Below are positions 25,485 to 34,047 of a DNA stretch of 64,000 nt, piece after piece. The DNA is from Thermomicrobium sp. 4228-Ro (GTDB lineage Bacteria; Chloroflexota; Chloroflexia; Thermomicrobiales; Thermomicrobiaceae), in the NCBI RefSeq assembly GCF_026241205.1, contig NZ_JAPFQM010000006.1:310001-374000 (forward strand), given 5' to 3'. A program made the translations under genes and the position numbers. The notes beneath the pieces were generated by a model, which searched no databases, was not told the DNA's origin, and was given only the letters and a program-made list of their open reading frames with translations. Each line of letters starts with the position of its first letter. Within the stretch, counting starts at the first letter, position 1.

Positions 25485-26268
25485 TCACATAGGGATACCA
25501 CACCGTACAGAGGGGCAGTTCAGCTGTGGCAAGAAGCAGATCTTGCCGGACCGATACACACGAACGAACGGTTGGCCTACACCACCGGCTACACCGTAGC
25601 CGCTTTCACCGAGGTAGCGATAGAGTGGGTCGTTGACACGCACTTGCACCCAACTCTGCCAGCGGGTAATGCTCGATCCGTCTCCGCACCAGTAAAGATA
25701 ATGTTCGTAGCTCCACAGCACATAGCCGAGCGAGGGAGAGCGGGATCTAACGTACTGCATCCGCGTCCAGCATCCGGAGGCAGCGACAGCGAAGTCGCCG
25801 ATTCCCGAACTCGTCGAACCGGTCCTCGCCGGCATACTGCCAAAACGGATCATCCAGATAGACCTCGGGCCAGCTGGAAAAATACGTGATAACCGTACCG
25901 CTATAACAATATCGAAGCCAGTGCGTATACCTCCACAAGAGTGCACCCACGAATGTCGAACGCGCGGTCACCGTATATCCAACAGTCCGGCACGACGCTG
26001 TTACCGGAGCAGCCAGTTCACTTCGGCCCTCGACCACGCTCGTCTCGATGTTGACGTGCCGATACAGTTCCATCACTGCCCGCTGCTGAGCCGGCGTCAA
26101 CGCGCGCCAGGCAGCGACGAAATCCGGTGCCGTCACGAGCTGCTGCCGGAGCGCGACTGCCTCGGCGAGCGAGACCTCGTCTCCCTTCGCACCGGCGCCG
26201 AGCGGGAGCACGGTGAAGAGGACGAGCGCTGTCAGCACAGCGGCAAGCCGACGCCATGACCGATCCAT
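25485..26268 (-). pseudogene. Secreted protein with two copies of an aromatic-rich domain, frameshifted
   Basis: About 260 residues if repaired. Signal peptide MDRSWRRLAAVLTALVLFTV-LPLGAGA, a helical segment, then two repeats about 80 residues apart: RSTFVGALLWRYTHWLRYC, continuing GTVITYFSSWPEVYLDDPFWQYAGE, and RSPSLGYVLWSYEHYLYWC, continuing SSITRWQSWVQVRVNDPLYRYLGE. Both keep LW-Y-H/Y-C, SW, DP and YxGE. The frame shifts at the CCC at 25804-25806 (GGG on the coding strand): after DEFG the good frame continues IGDFAVAASGCW. Removing one G restores it. Start ATG 26268 follows GGGGGG. No known family; role unknown. Confidence 0.7.
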
Positions 26269-26320
26269 CGCACACCCCCCGTTCTCTCGGTCGACACAGG
26301 TGGGTTACCCCAACCAACGG

Positions 26321-26342
26321 AGTATCAGAGAGAGATGTCAAC
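26321..26342 (-). promoter_or_regulatory. Shared upstream motif, copy 1
   Basis: Minus strand TTGACATCTCTCTCTGATAC, 53 bp before the ATG at 26268; 24 bp after the TTGACA lies GGGGTAAC. Nearly the same arrangement precedes the secreted-protein gene at 27664. TTGACA could be a -35 box with the CTCTCTCTG a regulator or spacer element. Confidence 0.55.
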
Positions 26343-26458
26343 CCCCTCCCGCAGGCGCACGGCCCTATAGGCGCCACCCGTTCCACACAGGCGCTGCGGT
26401 TCCCAGCGCGACGGACGGCACCGATGGCTCCAGCGAGTCGACGCGGTCGACCGGCCGC

Positions 26459-27217
26459 TCAGTTTGCCGATAGGGGGACGCGGTCGAGCACTGTCCGCTC
26501 GAGCGCGAGGCGGTCGCACACCTGCCCGAGCAGGTCGCGGAGCACGGGAACTGCCCGGTCGCTGGCCTGTACCGAAACCGAGGCGACCGTCTCGCCGAAG
26601 ACGAGCACGAGCGTGAGTTCGTGCGACCGCAGCGACTGAACCGGAACCGCGACAGCCCGGAGGGCAGCTGGCAGCGCCTCCGCCGCCAGCTCGTACGTCA
26701 CCAGGCTCCATCCCCGGAGCTGGTCTGGCTCCTTACCGGTCACCGCCCGACGGACCGAGAGCGGCCAGCCGTCGACCTCGACGACCGTCCCCTCGGTCAG
26801 ACCGGCACGCGCGAGTTCCGCAGCGTTCTGGGTGGCGAGCGCGTCAGCAGCCGCCGCTGCACGCTGGGCGTCGGCGAACCGGTGGAGCGTCACCGCGACG
26901 TGCAGCCATTCGACCTCGGGCTGTCGTTGTCCGGCCAGCTGCCAGACGACCCGCGCTCCCTCGCGGTAGGCGCTTGCAGTGGCAGGAGCCACGCCGGAGA
27001 GCGGGAACGCAGCGACCGGCTCGACCGGAGCAGCTTCGATGCTCCAACCAGCCGGGGACACCGGCGGGCCGAGCAGGTCCGAGAGCGGTCGGCTGGTCCC
27101 ACCCCGCGCCGCTGTCCAGTACCAGCCGAACGCCAGTGCCAGCACCAGCAGACCGGCGACCGCCACGACACGATCCAGTCTCCCACCCCGGCTCTGTCCG
27201 TTGGTAGACCCGCCCAT
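26459..27217 (-). CDS. Membrane-anchored extracellular protein of unknown function
   Basis: 252 residues: basic N-terminus, one transmembrane helix VVAVAGLLVLALAFGWYWTA, then an extracytoplasmic domain with VEWLHVAVTLHRFADAQRAAAAADALATQ and LTLVLVFGETVASVSVQASD. The pattern resembles secreted sensor-like or PknH-type extracellular domains but no family is assigned. ATG 27217 with GAGGAG. Stands between two genes for secreted proteins on the same strand. Confidence 0.7.
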   Translation of the reverse strand: MGGSTNGQSRGGRLDRVVAVAGLLVLALAFGWYWTAARGGTSRPLSDLLGPPVSPAGWSIEAAPVEPVAAFPLSGVAPATASAYREGARVVWQLAGQRQPEVEWLHVAVTLHRFADAQRAAAAADALATQNAAELARAGLTEGTVVEVDGWPLSVRRAVTGKEPDQLRGWSLVTYELAAEALPAALRAVAVPVQSLRSHELTLVLVFGETVASVSVQASDRAVPVLRDLLGQVCDRLALERTVLDRVPLSAN

Positions 27218-27346
27218 GGCACAGCTCCTCCCCGCTCAGCCGATCCACATCGCGGCCCGACCGTTCGCCGGCGTCCACGCCCCGGAACGCTGAGCGAGGC
27301 ACGGGACGGTGGAGAGCCAGGACTTCGGCAGGAGCAGGACGTTGCG

Positions 27347-27664
27347 CTACGCGCCGCCGGCGTTCGTCCAGTTCCACTGCGAGATACACCCATGGTTACT
27401 CCCGCACGTCGCTGCATCGCCTCCTGGCCCGACGTCGTGCTGGTCATGCCCATACTGGCCGGGGAAGAAGGCACCGTATTCGGCGAACGGGCAGAACGAC
27501 CCCGTCACCTCGTCCACACGGTAGGCCGAGGCGACGACCCACGAGCCAGCGCTGACCGAGAGCGGCGGGAAGAGACCGATCCCGAGGACGAGCAAACGTG
27601 CGAGGAACGTCCGTCGGGCGGCAGACGATCGGTCACCCACGCGGCACCCCGGTGCTCGCCGCAT
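27347..27664 (-). CDS. Small secreted Cys-containing protein
   Basis: 105 residues. Twin-Arg-containing N-terminus followed by a hydrophobic signal FLARLLVLGIGLFPPLSVSA, so exported. The mature part is about 65 residues rich in Gly, His, Phe and Trp with three Cys: FCPFAEYGAFFPGQYGHDQH, GGDAATCGSNHGCISQWNW. ATG 27664 preceded by AGGGGCACGGC. The upstream motif at 27721-27740 is shared with the gene at 26268. No family recognised; a structural or antimicrobial role is conceivable but unproven. Confidence 0.65.
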   Translation of the reverse strand: MRRAPGCRVGDRSSAARRTFLARLLVLGIGLFPPLSVSAGSWVVASAYRVDEVTGSFCPFAEYGAFFPGQYGHDQHDVGPGGDAATCGSNHGCISQWNWTNAGGA

Positions 27665-27720
27665 GCCGTGCCCCTTTCCTGGACTCACGAACTGGTCGAG
27701 CGATACCCCTACCGATAGCC

Positions 27721-27740
27721 TACCAGAGAGAGTCGTCAAC
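27721..27740 (-). promoter_or_regulatory. Shared upstream motif, copy 2
   Basis: Minus strand TTGACGACTCTCTCTGGTA, 57 bp before the ATG at 27664; 24 bp after TTGACG lies GGGGTATC. Compare copy 1: same CTCTCTCTG core and the same 24-bp distance to GGGGTA. Confidence 0.55.
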
Positions 27741-28074
27741 ACGTCACTCAGGGTAGCCGGAACCGCCATGCACAGCGCGGCGAGCCGAACCGGCGAGCCC
27801 TTCCGGAAATGCGGCAGAGCGAAAGAGCACGAGAGCAGCTGTGCGCTGCTGTTCAGGCAGAAGCGTTCACCGATCGCAAGCACCAGCGTAGCGGTGCCCG
27901 AGTAGGCAGAGCAGGAACCGAACGATCGACCCTTGCCGATACACGCAGCGACGCGAGCGCGACGCAGCGTCAGCCCGCAGCTCGACGGCGGTCGAGCGCA
28001 CCAGCAGGTCACTCTGGCACTGCACGATCGAAGGTGGTCGGACGTCCCCCTTCGGGCCAGCCGGAAGACGCTCC
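27741..28074. other. Non-coding stretch between secreted-protein cluster and alcohol dehydrogenase
   Basis: No reading frame here has a good start, a ribosome-binding site and recognisable protein features on either strand. No strong hairpin or repeat seen. Confidence 0.5.
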
Positions 28075-29079
28075 TTACGGCACCAGGGCCACGCGGCTTT
28101 CGACCTCACCCGCCCGCAACCGTTCGACCCAGGTCAGGATCTCCTCGAGCGGGTGCGTCTCGACCCGCGGGCGAACCAGGCCGCGCGCGATCACGTCGAG
28201 CACCGTCGCCAGCTCCGCCCGCGTACCCCAGAAAGAACCGAGCACGGCGATCTCCTCAGAGATATCGCGTAGCGCGAGCAACGGTCCACCGACGCTGGCC
28301 AGGCCGACGAGTACCACCCGACCACCGCGCGCCACCAGCTGCTGGGCCAGGAGCTTCGTCTGGTCGTTGCCGACGAAGTCAGCGACGAGCGTGATCGGCC
28401 GATCGAGGGGCGGCTGCTGCGGATCGAGCTGGCGGCTGTCCAGCGCGACGGCTGCGCCGTGTCGCCGGGCGAGTTCGAGCTTGCGCTCGTCGATATCGAC
28501 CGCGAGCACGACAGCGCCCAGCGCGCTCGCGATCTGCACCGCGTTGAGGCCGAGTCCACCGACGCCGAGAATGGCGACCCCCTCACCGGGTTGCAAGCGA
28601 CCGACGGTCAGGAGCGCATGGTAGGAGGTCAACACCGCATCGGTCGCCACCGCAGCCACGGCATCGGGCACAGCGTCAGGAACCGGGACGAGCGCTTGGG
28701 CGGGCACCGCGACGTAGTCAGCATACCCACCGTCGCGGGCGATGCCCATCCAGCGGCTCCCGGTACACAGGTTGTCGCGGCCAGCGCGGCAGTAGGCGCA
28801 GTTGCCGCAACCGACCGGCCCGAAGACCGCATACCGCCGCCCGATCTCGATCCCGGTCACGTCCTCGCCCAGCTCGACCGCTTCGCCGCAGATCTCGTGG
28901 CCGAGCGTGAGGGGTGCCGGGATCGGGAAACCACCGAGCTCGTCGAAGATGATGTGCAGGTCAGAATGGCAGAGCCCGGCCGCTCGCACGCGGAGCAGCA
29001 CCTCGCCGCGCGCCGGAACCGGGCGCTCCACCTCGACCAACCGGAAATCGCGTGGGCCGAAGTAGCGCGCTGCACGCAT
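28075..29079 (-). CDS. Zinc-dependent alcohol dehydrogenase (MDR family)
   Basis: 334-residue medium-chain NAD(P)-dependent dehydrogenase. Catalytic zinc ligands in AAGLCHSDLHI and LGHEICGEAVELG; structural zinc Cys cluster VGCGNCAYCRAGRDNLC; Rossmann motif GVAILGVGGLGLNAVQIASALG; cofactor Asp in VLAVDIDERK favours NAD. Start ATG 29079 with GGGGAGGGG. Alone behind its own TATACT. Substrate could be a primary alcohol or another hydroxy compound. Confidence 0.93.
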   Translation of the reverse strand: MRAARYFGPRDFRLVEVERPVPARGEVLLRVRAAGLCHSDLHIIFDELGGFPIPAPLTLGHEICGEAVELGEDVTGIEIGRRYAVFGPVGCGNCAYCRAGRDNLCTGSRWMGIARDGGYADYVAVPAQALVPVPDAVPDAVAAVATDAVLTSYHALLTVGRLQPGEGVAILGVGGLGLNAVQIASALGAVVLAVDIDERKLELARRHGAAVALDSRQLDPQQPPLDRPITLVADFVGNDQTKLLAQQLVARGGRVVLVGLASVGGPLLALRDISEEIAVLGSFWGTRAELATVLDVIARGLVRPRVETHPLEEILTWVERLRAGEVESRVALVP

Positions 29080-29123
29080 CGTCGAGCCCCTCCCCTGTAC
29101 CACGAACCGTGCCTCGGCGGAGG

Positions 29124-29129
29124 AGTATA
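29124..29129 (-). promoter_or_regulatory. -10 element for alcohol dehydrogenase
   Basis: Minus-strand TATACT 45 bp before the ATG at 29079; the region upstream is locally AT-richer. Confidence 0.45.
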
Positions 29130-29255
29130 GCGTACCCATCGCTGGACAACACGCCTCTTTGACAGAAGAGATAACGAAACCATAAACCGGTGAACAGCAC
29201 CGGCGATACCAGGCAAGTAGACGAGAACAAGCACTGGCTGCAGTCCTGGCGGGCC

Positions 29256-30554
29256 TCACCTGAGAAGTGACGGCTCGGCGAGGATCGCATCGAGTGCTGC
29301 TGCGAAGACCTCGAGCGTCCGCTCGACATCCTCGTCACTGTGCGCGAGCGAGACGTAGCACTTTTCGCCCGGATTCACGAACAACCCCCGTTCGAGACAG
29401 GCCAGGCCGAAGCGGACTGCCCGGTCGCGGTCGGCACGGAGCAACTCACTGTAGTCGCGCGGCTCCTCCTCGGCGAAGACGACCTGGAACAGCGGCCCGT
29501 CGCCGATGACCTGCAGCGGGATACCCCGCGCAGCAGCCAGCTCGCGCAAGCCCGCCTTCAGCCGCTCGGTGATCCGATAGAGCTGCTCGTAGACGCCAGG
29601 CTGGCGCAGGACGGCGAGGGTCGCGAGGCCAGCGGCCGCCGCGAGCGGGTTCCCGTTGAGCGTCCCGCTCAGGTAGGCGAGCGGCTCGCCACGCGCACGG
29701 CGGCCGAAATCGGTCACACTCATGATCTCTCGCCGACCGGCGACCGCTGCCAACGGGTAGCCGCCGCTGAGCGCCTTGCCGAAGGTGGCCAGGTCAGGGA
29801 CGACGCCGTATCGCTCCTGTGCCCCACCGTACGCGAGACGAAAGCCCGTCACGACTTCGTCGAAGATGAGGAGGATGCCGTGTTGCTGGGTGAGTTCCCG
29901 CAAGCCGCTCAGGAAACCGAGAGCTGGCGGTAACGCGCGCTGGAGCGGCTCGCAGATGACCGCCGCGAGCTCGTCGGCGTGCTGCTCGATCAACGTGCGG
30001 GTCAGCTCGAGATCGTTCCAGCGCGAGACCAGGACTGTCTCGGCGACTTGAGCGGGAATGCCGGCCGAATCGGGGCGTGGTACCGGATAGTCGGAGGGCT
30101 CTGGCGGGAAGGTGCTCATGAGCGCGTAGTCGTGCGTCCCGTGGAAGCCGCCCTCGAACTTCAGCACCTTCGTGCGACCGGTGTAGGTACGCGCGATGCG
30201 CAAGGCGTGAAAGGTCGCTTCCGATCCCGACGAAACGAACTTCACGACCTCGGCACAGGGCACTGCTCGGACGATCTCTTCAGCCAGCTCGATCGCCGCC
30301 GGGGTCAGTGTGTAGAAGGTCGAACCGAGCGCTGCCTGCCGCGAGACCGCTTCTACGATTGCCGGATGAGCATGCCCGAGGATGAGCGGGCCGGAACCGA
30401 GAACGTAATCGATGTACTCACGCCCATCCACATCGACGACCCGACTGCCGAGCCCGTGGGAGAGAAGGATCGCGTGCGAATCGGGCAAGACGAAACTGGT
30501 GAGCGAGCTACCGAGCACGGATCGGCCGCGCCGGAGCCACTCGTCATGCGCCAC
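29256..30554 (-). CDS. Class III PLP aminotransferase (glutamate-1-semialdehyde aminomutase-like)
   Basis: 432 residues. Motifs: DVDGREYIDYVLGSGPLILGHAHPAI, KFVSSGSEATFHALRIARTYTGR, FEGGFHGTHDYAL, ILLIFDEVVTGFRLAYGGAQ, and the PLP Lys in LATFGKALSGGYPLAAVAG. Related to GSA aminomutase but without heme genes nearby; probably an aminotransferase on an amino or keto acid. GTG start at 30554 lies one base after the lrp stop with GAGGCG upstream; a start at 30587 would overlap lrp. Operon with the Lrp regulator suggests control by an amino acid. Confidence 0.9.
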   Translation of the reverse strand: MAHDEWLRRGRSVLGSSLTSFVLPDSHAILLSHGLGSRVVDVDGREYIDYVLGSGPLILGHAHPAIVEAVSRQAALGSTFYTLTPAAIELAEEIVRAVPCAEVVKFVSSGSEATFHALRIARTYTGRTKVLKFEGGFHGTHDYALMSTFPPEPSDYPVPRPDSAGIPAQVAETVLVSRWNDLELTRTLIEQHADELAAVICEPLQRALPPALGFLSGLRELTQQHGILLIFDEVVTGFRLAYGGAQERYGVVPDLATFGKALSGGYPLAAVAGRREIMSVTDFGRRARGEPLAYLSGTLNGNPLAAAAGLATLAVLRQPGVYEQLYRITERLKAGLRELAAARGIPLQVIGDGPLFQVVFAEEEPRDYSELLRADRDRAVRFGLACLERGLFVNPGEKCYVSLAHSDEDVERTLEVFAAALDAILAEPSLLR

Positions 30555-30555
30555 G

Positions 30556-31134
30556 CTACGCCTCGGCACCGCCCGCTCCCGTTCCACTGACCGACGTTAC
30601 CTGGGCTTCCGCCTGATTGCGCAACGTCCGGCGACGCCGACGTCGCACCACGCGACGGCCGACTACCGCCCCGCTCTCCGAGGGGAGCGACCAGTTGTGG
30701 AGCCACTTCAGCACCCGCGGAACGACGTAGGTCGTTGTGCCGACTACGCCCGGGATGCGCTGCAGTTTTTCGGTGATGAACCGGTAGAGCGCATCCACCG
30801 AGGGGACGAAGACCTGGATACTGATATCCCGGTCACCCGTCGTGAGGCCGACGTAGGCGACCTCCTCCATCTCGACGAGCTTGTGGGCCACTTCCTCGAG
30901 TCGTCCCGGCTCGACCTCGAGGAAGATATCAGCCGTGACATCGTGGCCGAGCGCCGAGGGGTTGACGATCGCCACGAGCTTGATCACTCCGTCCTGGACC
31001 AGCCGGTTGATCCGCGCGCGCACCGTCCGCTCAGCCACACCGAGCCGCCGCGCGATCTCCGCGCTCGGCATCCGGCTGTCTTCTTGAAGGAGGTGAATGA
31101 TCTGGCGATCGAGTTCATCGATCGGTCGTACCAT
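30556..31134 (-). CDS. Lrp/AsnC family transcriptional regulator
   Basis: 192 residues. N-terminal helix-turn-helix IDELDRQIIHLLQEDSRMPSAEIARRLGVAERTVRARINRLVQDGVI, then the RAM domain DVTADIFLEVEPGRLEEVAHKL, YVGLTTGDRDISIQVFVPSVDAL, VVGTTTYVVPRVLK. A basic Arg-rich tail (GRRVVRRRRRRTLRNQ) is unusual. ATG 31134 chosen because the frame upstream has no family sequence. Likely controls the downstream aminotransferase. Confidence 0.93.
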   Translation of the reverse strand: MVRPIDELDRQIIHLLQEDSRMPSAEIARRLGVAERTVRARINRLVQDGVIKLVAIVNPSALGHDVTADIFLEVEPGRLEEVAHKLVEMEEVAYVGLTTGDRDISIQVFVPSVDALYRFITEKLQRIPGVVGTTTYVVPRVLKWLHNWSLPSESGAVVGRRVVRRRRRRTLRNQAEAQVTSVSGTGAGGAEA

Positions 31135-31279
31135 CGTGACCGCACTCCTCTCCCGGTCTTCCTCGACCGCAAACTGCACTCGCACCGTGCCGTACGTCCA
31201 GCAGTGCACCGTCGCCTGCTCGTCCTCCCGGTTCTCACACACGGAGGGCTGAGCGCCGGTTCCATCAGTCACGCGCTCG

Positions 31280-31285
31280 AGTATA
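31280..31285 (-). promoter_or_regulatory. -10 element upstream of lrp-aminotransferase operon
   Basis: Minus-strand GGGTATACT. It implies a leader of about 140 bases before the ATG at 31134, room for autoregulation. Confidence 0.4.
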
Positions 31286-31302
31286 CCCCCTTCCCATCCC
31301 TC

Positions 31303-31671
31303 TCACCTCCTTTCAGGGCCGGAGAGCAGCGCCGCTCTTCCCAGAACGAGCAGGATCCCGGCGACAACGTCCACACCGACCAGGAAGTACACCCGCACGA
31401 GGATCGCTACGATGACCCCGAGCGCGACCGCTGCGAGGCTGGCCAGGAAAGCGAGTGACCCCCGGCGGACATTCGCCAGCCCGGCCAGGACGTGCACGCC
31501 CGCCACGAACAGTGCGGCCAGCATCGCGCGCGGAGCGGCAGCGACCTGGAAGCGATAGGCCAGCGAGGCCCAGACGAACCCGAGTGCGATGAAACCACCG
31601 ACGAGAACCAGCCAGGTGCCGGACAGCGCTCGCTCAGGTGAAGTATCCAGCCGGGGCGACCATCTCCCCAC
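31303..31671 (-). CDS. Four-helix integral membrane protein of unknown function
   Basis: 122 residues with hydrophobic segments GTWLVLVGGFIALGFVWASL, AMLAALFVAGVHVLAGLA, SLAFLASLAAVALGVIVAIL and VGVDVVAGILLVLGRAALL. GTG 31671 preceded by AAGGGAG. It follows the agmatinase-like gene by 17 bp on the same strand, so co-transcription is likely. No family assigned. Confidence 0.7.
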   Translation of the reverse strand: MGRWSPRLDTSPERALSGTWLVLVGGFIALGFVWASLAYRFQVAAAPRAMLAALFVAGVHVLAGLANVRRGSLAFLASLAAVALGVIVAILVRVYFLVGVDVVAGILLVLGRAALLSGPERR

Positions 31672-31688
31672 GCTTTCGCTCCCTTCCG

Positions 31689-32666
31689 CTAGCCGAACTG
31701 CCCCGCGTGGGCCATCGCACCGACTGCGACGAGGAGGATCCGCACCGCGTGGGCGAGCGTCACCCCGCTCGGATCTCGCTCCGGTGCGATCTCGACGAGG
31801 TCCAATCCGACGATCGGCCCCCGGTGCGCGATGCCACGCAGGAGATCGAATACCTGCCAGTACGTCAATCCCCCGGGTGCTGGCGCATTGACTCCCGGCA
31901 TGAGACTCGGCTCGATGCCATCGGCATCGATAGTAACGTAGTAACCGGCTGCCTCGGGCAACTGCTCGAGGACCCAGGTTACACCACGCTCGTGCACCGT
32001 ACGAGCTGAGACGAAGACACTGCCCCACTCCTGTGCCGCTCGGAACTCCGCATCCCGGCCACTACCGGCTCCCCGCAGGCCGACTTGCAGCATCGCCCCG
32101 ACCCATGGCAACTCGCTCGCCCGGCGCATCGGGCTGGAGAATCCCTCGCGGATTCCTCCGATCTCGTCCCGCCAATCGAGATGCGCGTCGATCTGCACCA
32201 CACACAACCCGCCGAAGCGGTCGTAGGCCCGCAAGACCGGAACAGTCACCGCATGGTCGCCACCGAGCACGAGCGGCACGGCTCCGCGGTCGAGGAGGAC
32301 ACGAACAGCCGCACGCGTGCGCTCGAGATTCCCGACCGGGTCACCGGGCACGAGCGCGACGTCACCGGCATCGACGAGCACCAGGTCACGCCCGGCGAAG
32401 AGATCGCCGTCGAAGTCGAAGTCGTAGTTGCGGTAGTAAGGCTGGAAGGAGAGAGAAGCCTCCCGGATGGCGGCTGGTGCCTTCGCCGACGGTAACTCTG
32501 GACCAAGCCCACGGTAGGGGACACCGTACGGAATGCCGAGAAAGGCGATGTGCGGTGTCGTCGGTACAGCGCCGAGGCAGGGAAGACCGAGAACGGTGGG
32601 GCGACCGGACTGGACCGGCACGAAGAGGGTTTCGAGGCGGGCCGCATCGTACTCGGCTCTTTCCAT
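31689..32666 (-). CDS. Ureohydrolase (agmatinase/arginase/formiminoglutamase family)
   Basis: 325-residue binuclear manganese hydrolase cleaving a guanidino or formimino group. Metal ligands visible: VLGGDHAVTVPVL, VVQIDAHLDWRDE, and the signature YYVTIDADGIEPSLMPGVNAPAPGG. Agmatinase-like N-terminus HIAFLGIPYGVPYRGLGPELPSAKAPAAIRE. ATG 32666 selected; upstream residues are not family-like. Substrate cannot be fixed from sequence. Confidence 0.92.
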   Translation of the reverse strand: MERAEYDAARLETLFVPVQSGRPTVLGLPCLGAVPTTPHIAFLGIPYGVPYRGLGPELPSAKAPAAIREASLSFQPYYRNYDFDFDGDLFAGRDLVLVDAGDVALVPGDPVGNLERTRAAVRVLLDRGAVPLVLGGDHAVTVPVLRAYDRFGGLCVVQIDAHLDWRDEIGGIREGFSSPMRRASELPWVGAMLQVGLRGAGSGRDAEFRAAQEWGSVFVSARTVHERGVTWVLEQLPEAAGYYVTIDADGIEPSLMPGVNAPAPGGLTYWQVFDLLRGIAHRGPIVGLDLVEIAPERDPSGVTLAHAVRILLVAVGAMAHAGQFG

Positions 32667-32739
32667 CAGCCCTGTCGCGTGCGCTTCACTTCTGCAGCAT
32701 TGTGGCTGCACGAGAGGCTGTCGTCAAGTGATGCTTCGC

Positions 32740-32745
32740 TATACT
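32740..32745 (+). promoter_or_regulatory. -10 element for phosphodiesterase gene
   Basis: TATACT at 38 bp before the GTG at 32783. Confidence 0.4.
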
Positions 32746-32782
32746 GACTCTGTCGAAACCAGTCAGCGAAGGGAAGCTGGCG

Positions 32783-34042
32783 GTGGAACGACGACTCACC
32801 CCCAGTGAACTGATCCGCGAACGAACGCGCTTTTCCAGCGACCGCCCGCACTGGATACGCCCGAGCTACGACGGCTACGGAATCGTCAATCTTCCCTGGT
32901 CGATTCTCGCGGCGTTGGGCGCCGAACCTGCTGGTCAGCCCGTGGCCGACATCCTCTGGCCCGCCGGGCTGGCCAACGCTCTCGACGCCGTGCTGCTGGT
33001 GGTGATCGACGGCCTCGGTTACGAACAGCTGGAACGCGCGCTCGCGGAAGGCGACGCACCCGGACTCCAGCACTTGGTGGGTGATGGCGTGTCGTTCCCA
33101 CTCACCTCGGTTTTCCCCTCGACGACGGTCGCTGCACTCACTGCGCTGGCCACTGGTGAGCCGCCAGCACGGCACGGGTTACTCGGCTTCACGGCCTTCC
33201 TCCGTGAGTTCGGGATGCTCACGAACCTCTTGTTCTGGTCACCGCTCGGTCGCTTTCCGAGCTACGCGACTACGGGGCTCGACCCTCGTTCCTTCTTGCC
33301 GGTCCGGACGGTCGCCGAACGGGCGACAGAAGCCGGCATCCAGACAACGGTCGTCAGCCCGGAGGCATTCCGCGACACACCGCTCACCAAGATGCAGACT
33401 GCCGGCGCGACGTTCCGCGGCTACCGGACCGCTGGCGAGTTCGTCGCGCAGGTGCACGCAGCACTGGCCCAGCCCGGGAAACAACTCGTCACCGCCTACT
33501 GGGACACGCTCGACACGCTCGGGCACTTCGCTGGCCCCGATTCACCGGCTTGGCAGGTCGAGTTCCGACAGCTCGACCGCTTGCTGGTCGAGGAACTGCT
33601 CGCCCGCCTGCCCCGGCGGGACGTACTCGTGGTGATTACGGCCGACCACGGCATGGTCCCGCTCGATCCGGAGCGGCAGTACCGGCTGGACGATCCGGCC
33701 TTGCTGGCCGGACTTGCGCTGCCCCCGGCCGGCGAGCGGCGGGCTGTCTATTTCCACCCACTTCCCGAGCAGGCCAGCGCGGTCGCGGAACGGGTCCGGG
33801 CGCTCGCTGGTTCGGATGGTGTCCTCTTCGAGCGGACGCGACTGTTCCAGGAGGAGCTGTTCGGCCCACCGCCTCATCATCCGGAAGCCTGGCACCGGGT
33901 CGGCGAGTTCGTGCTCGTTGCCGTCGGACGTGCCAGCTTCCCCTGGGATCCGCCCGGTGCACAGCCCCGGCCGTTCCTCGGCGCCCATGCCGGGTTCGAA
34001 TCGGCCGAACAACTGGTCCCCTGCCTCCTCTGGCGCCGGTGA
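32783..34042 (+). CDS. Alkaline-phosphatase-superfamily phosphodiesterase/nucleotide pyrophosphatase
   Basis: 419 residues of the type I phosphodiesterase/nucleotide pyrophosphatase family. Metal and nucleophile motifs: LLVVIDGLGYEQL, FPSTTVAALTALATGEPPARHGLLGF (Thr nucleophile), TAYWDTLDTLGHFAGPDS, VLVVITADHGMVPLDP and C-terminal FLGAHAGF. No signal peptide, so probably cytoplasmic. GTG 32783 preceded by AAGGGAAGCTGGCG. Its stop is 5 bp from the stop of the convergent permease gene, with no room for a terminator. Confidence 0.88.
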   Translation: MERRLTPSELIRERTRFSSDRPHWIRPSYDGYGIVNLPWSILAALGAEPAGQPVADILWPAGLANALDAVLLVVIDGLGYEQLERALAEGDAPGLQHLVGDGVSFPLTSVFPSTTVAALTALATGEPPARHGLLGFTAFLREFGMLTNLLFWSPLGRFPSYATTGLDPRSFLPVRTVAERATEAGIQTTVVSPEAFRDTPLTKMQTAGATFRGYRTAGEFVAQVHAALAQPGKQLVTAYWDTLDTLGHFAGPDSPAWQVEFRQLDRLLVEELLARLPRRDVLVVITADHGMVPLDPERQYRLDDPALLAGLALPPAGERRAVYFHPLPEQASAVAERVRALAGSDGVLFERTRLFQEELFGPPPHHPEAWHRVGEFVLVAVGRASFPWDPPGAQPRPFLGAHAGFESAEQLVPCLLWRR

Positions 34043-34047
34043 CCGGA

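Noticed and set aside
22000-25500. parS sites near parAB
   Set aside because: No palindrome close to the TGTTTCACGTGAAACA consensus was found by eye.
33985-34010. GGGTTCGAATC, like a tRNA T-arm
   Set aside because: It lies inside the conserved phosphodiesterase coding sequence and no acceptor or anticodon stems surround it.
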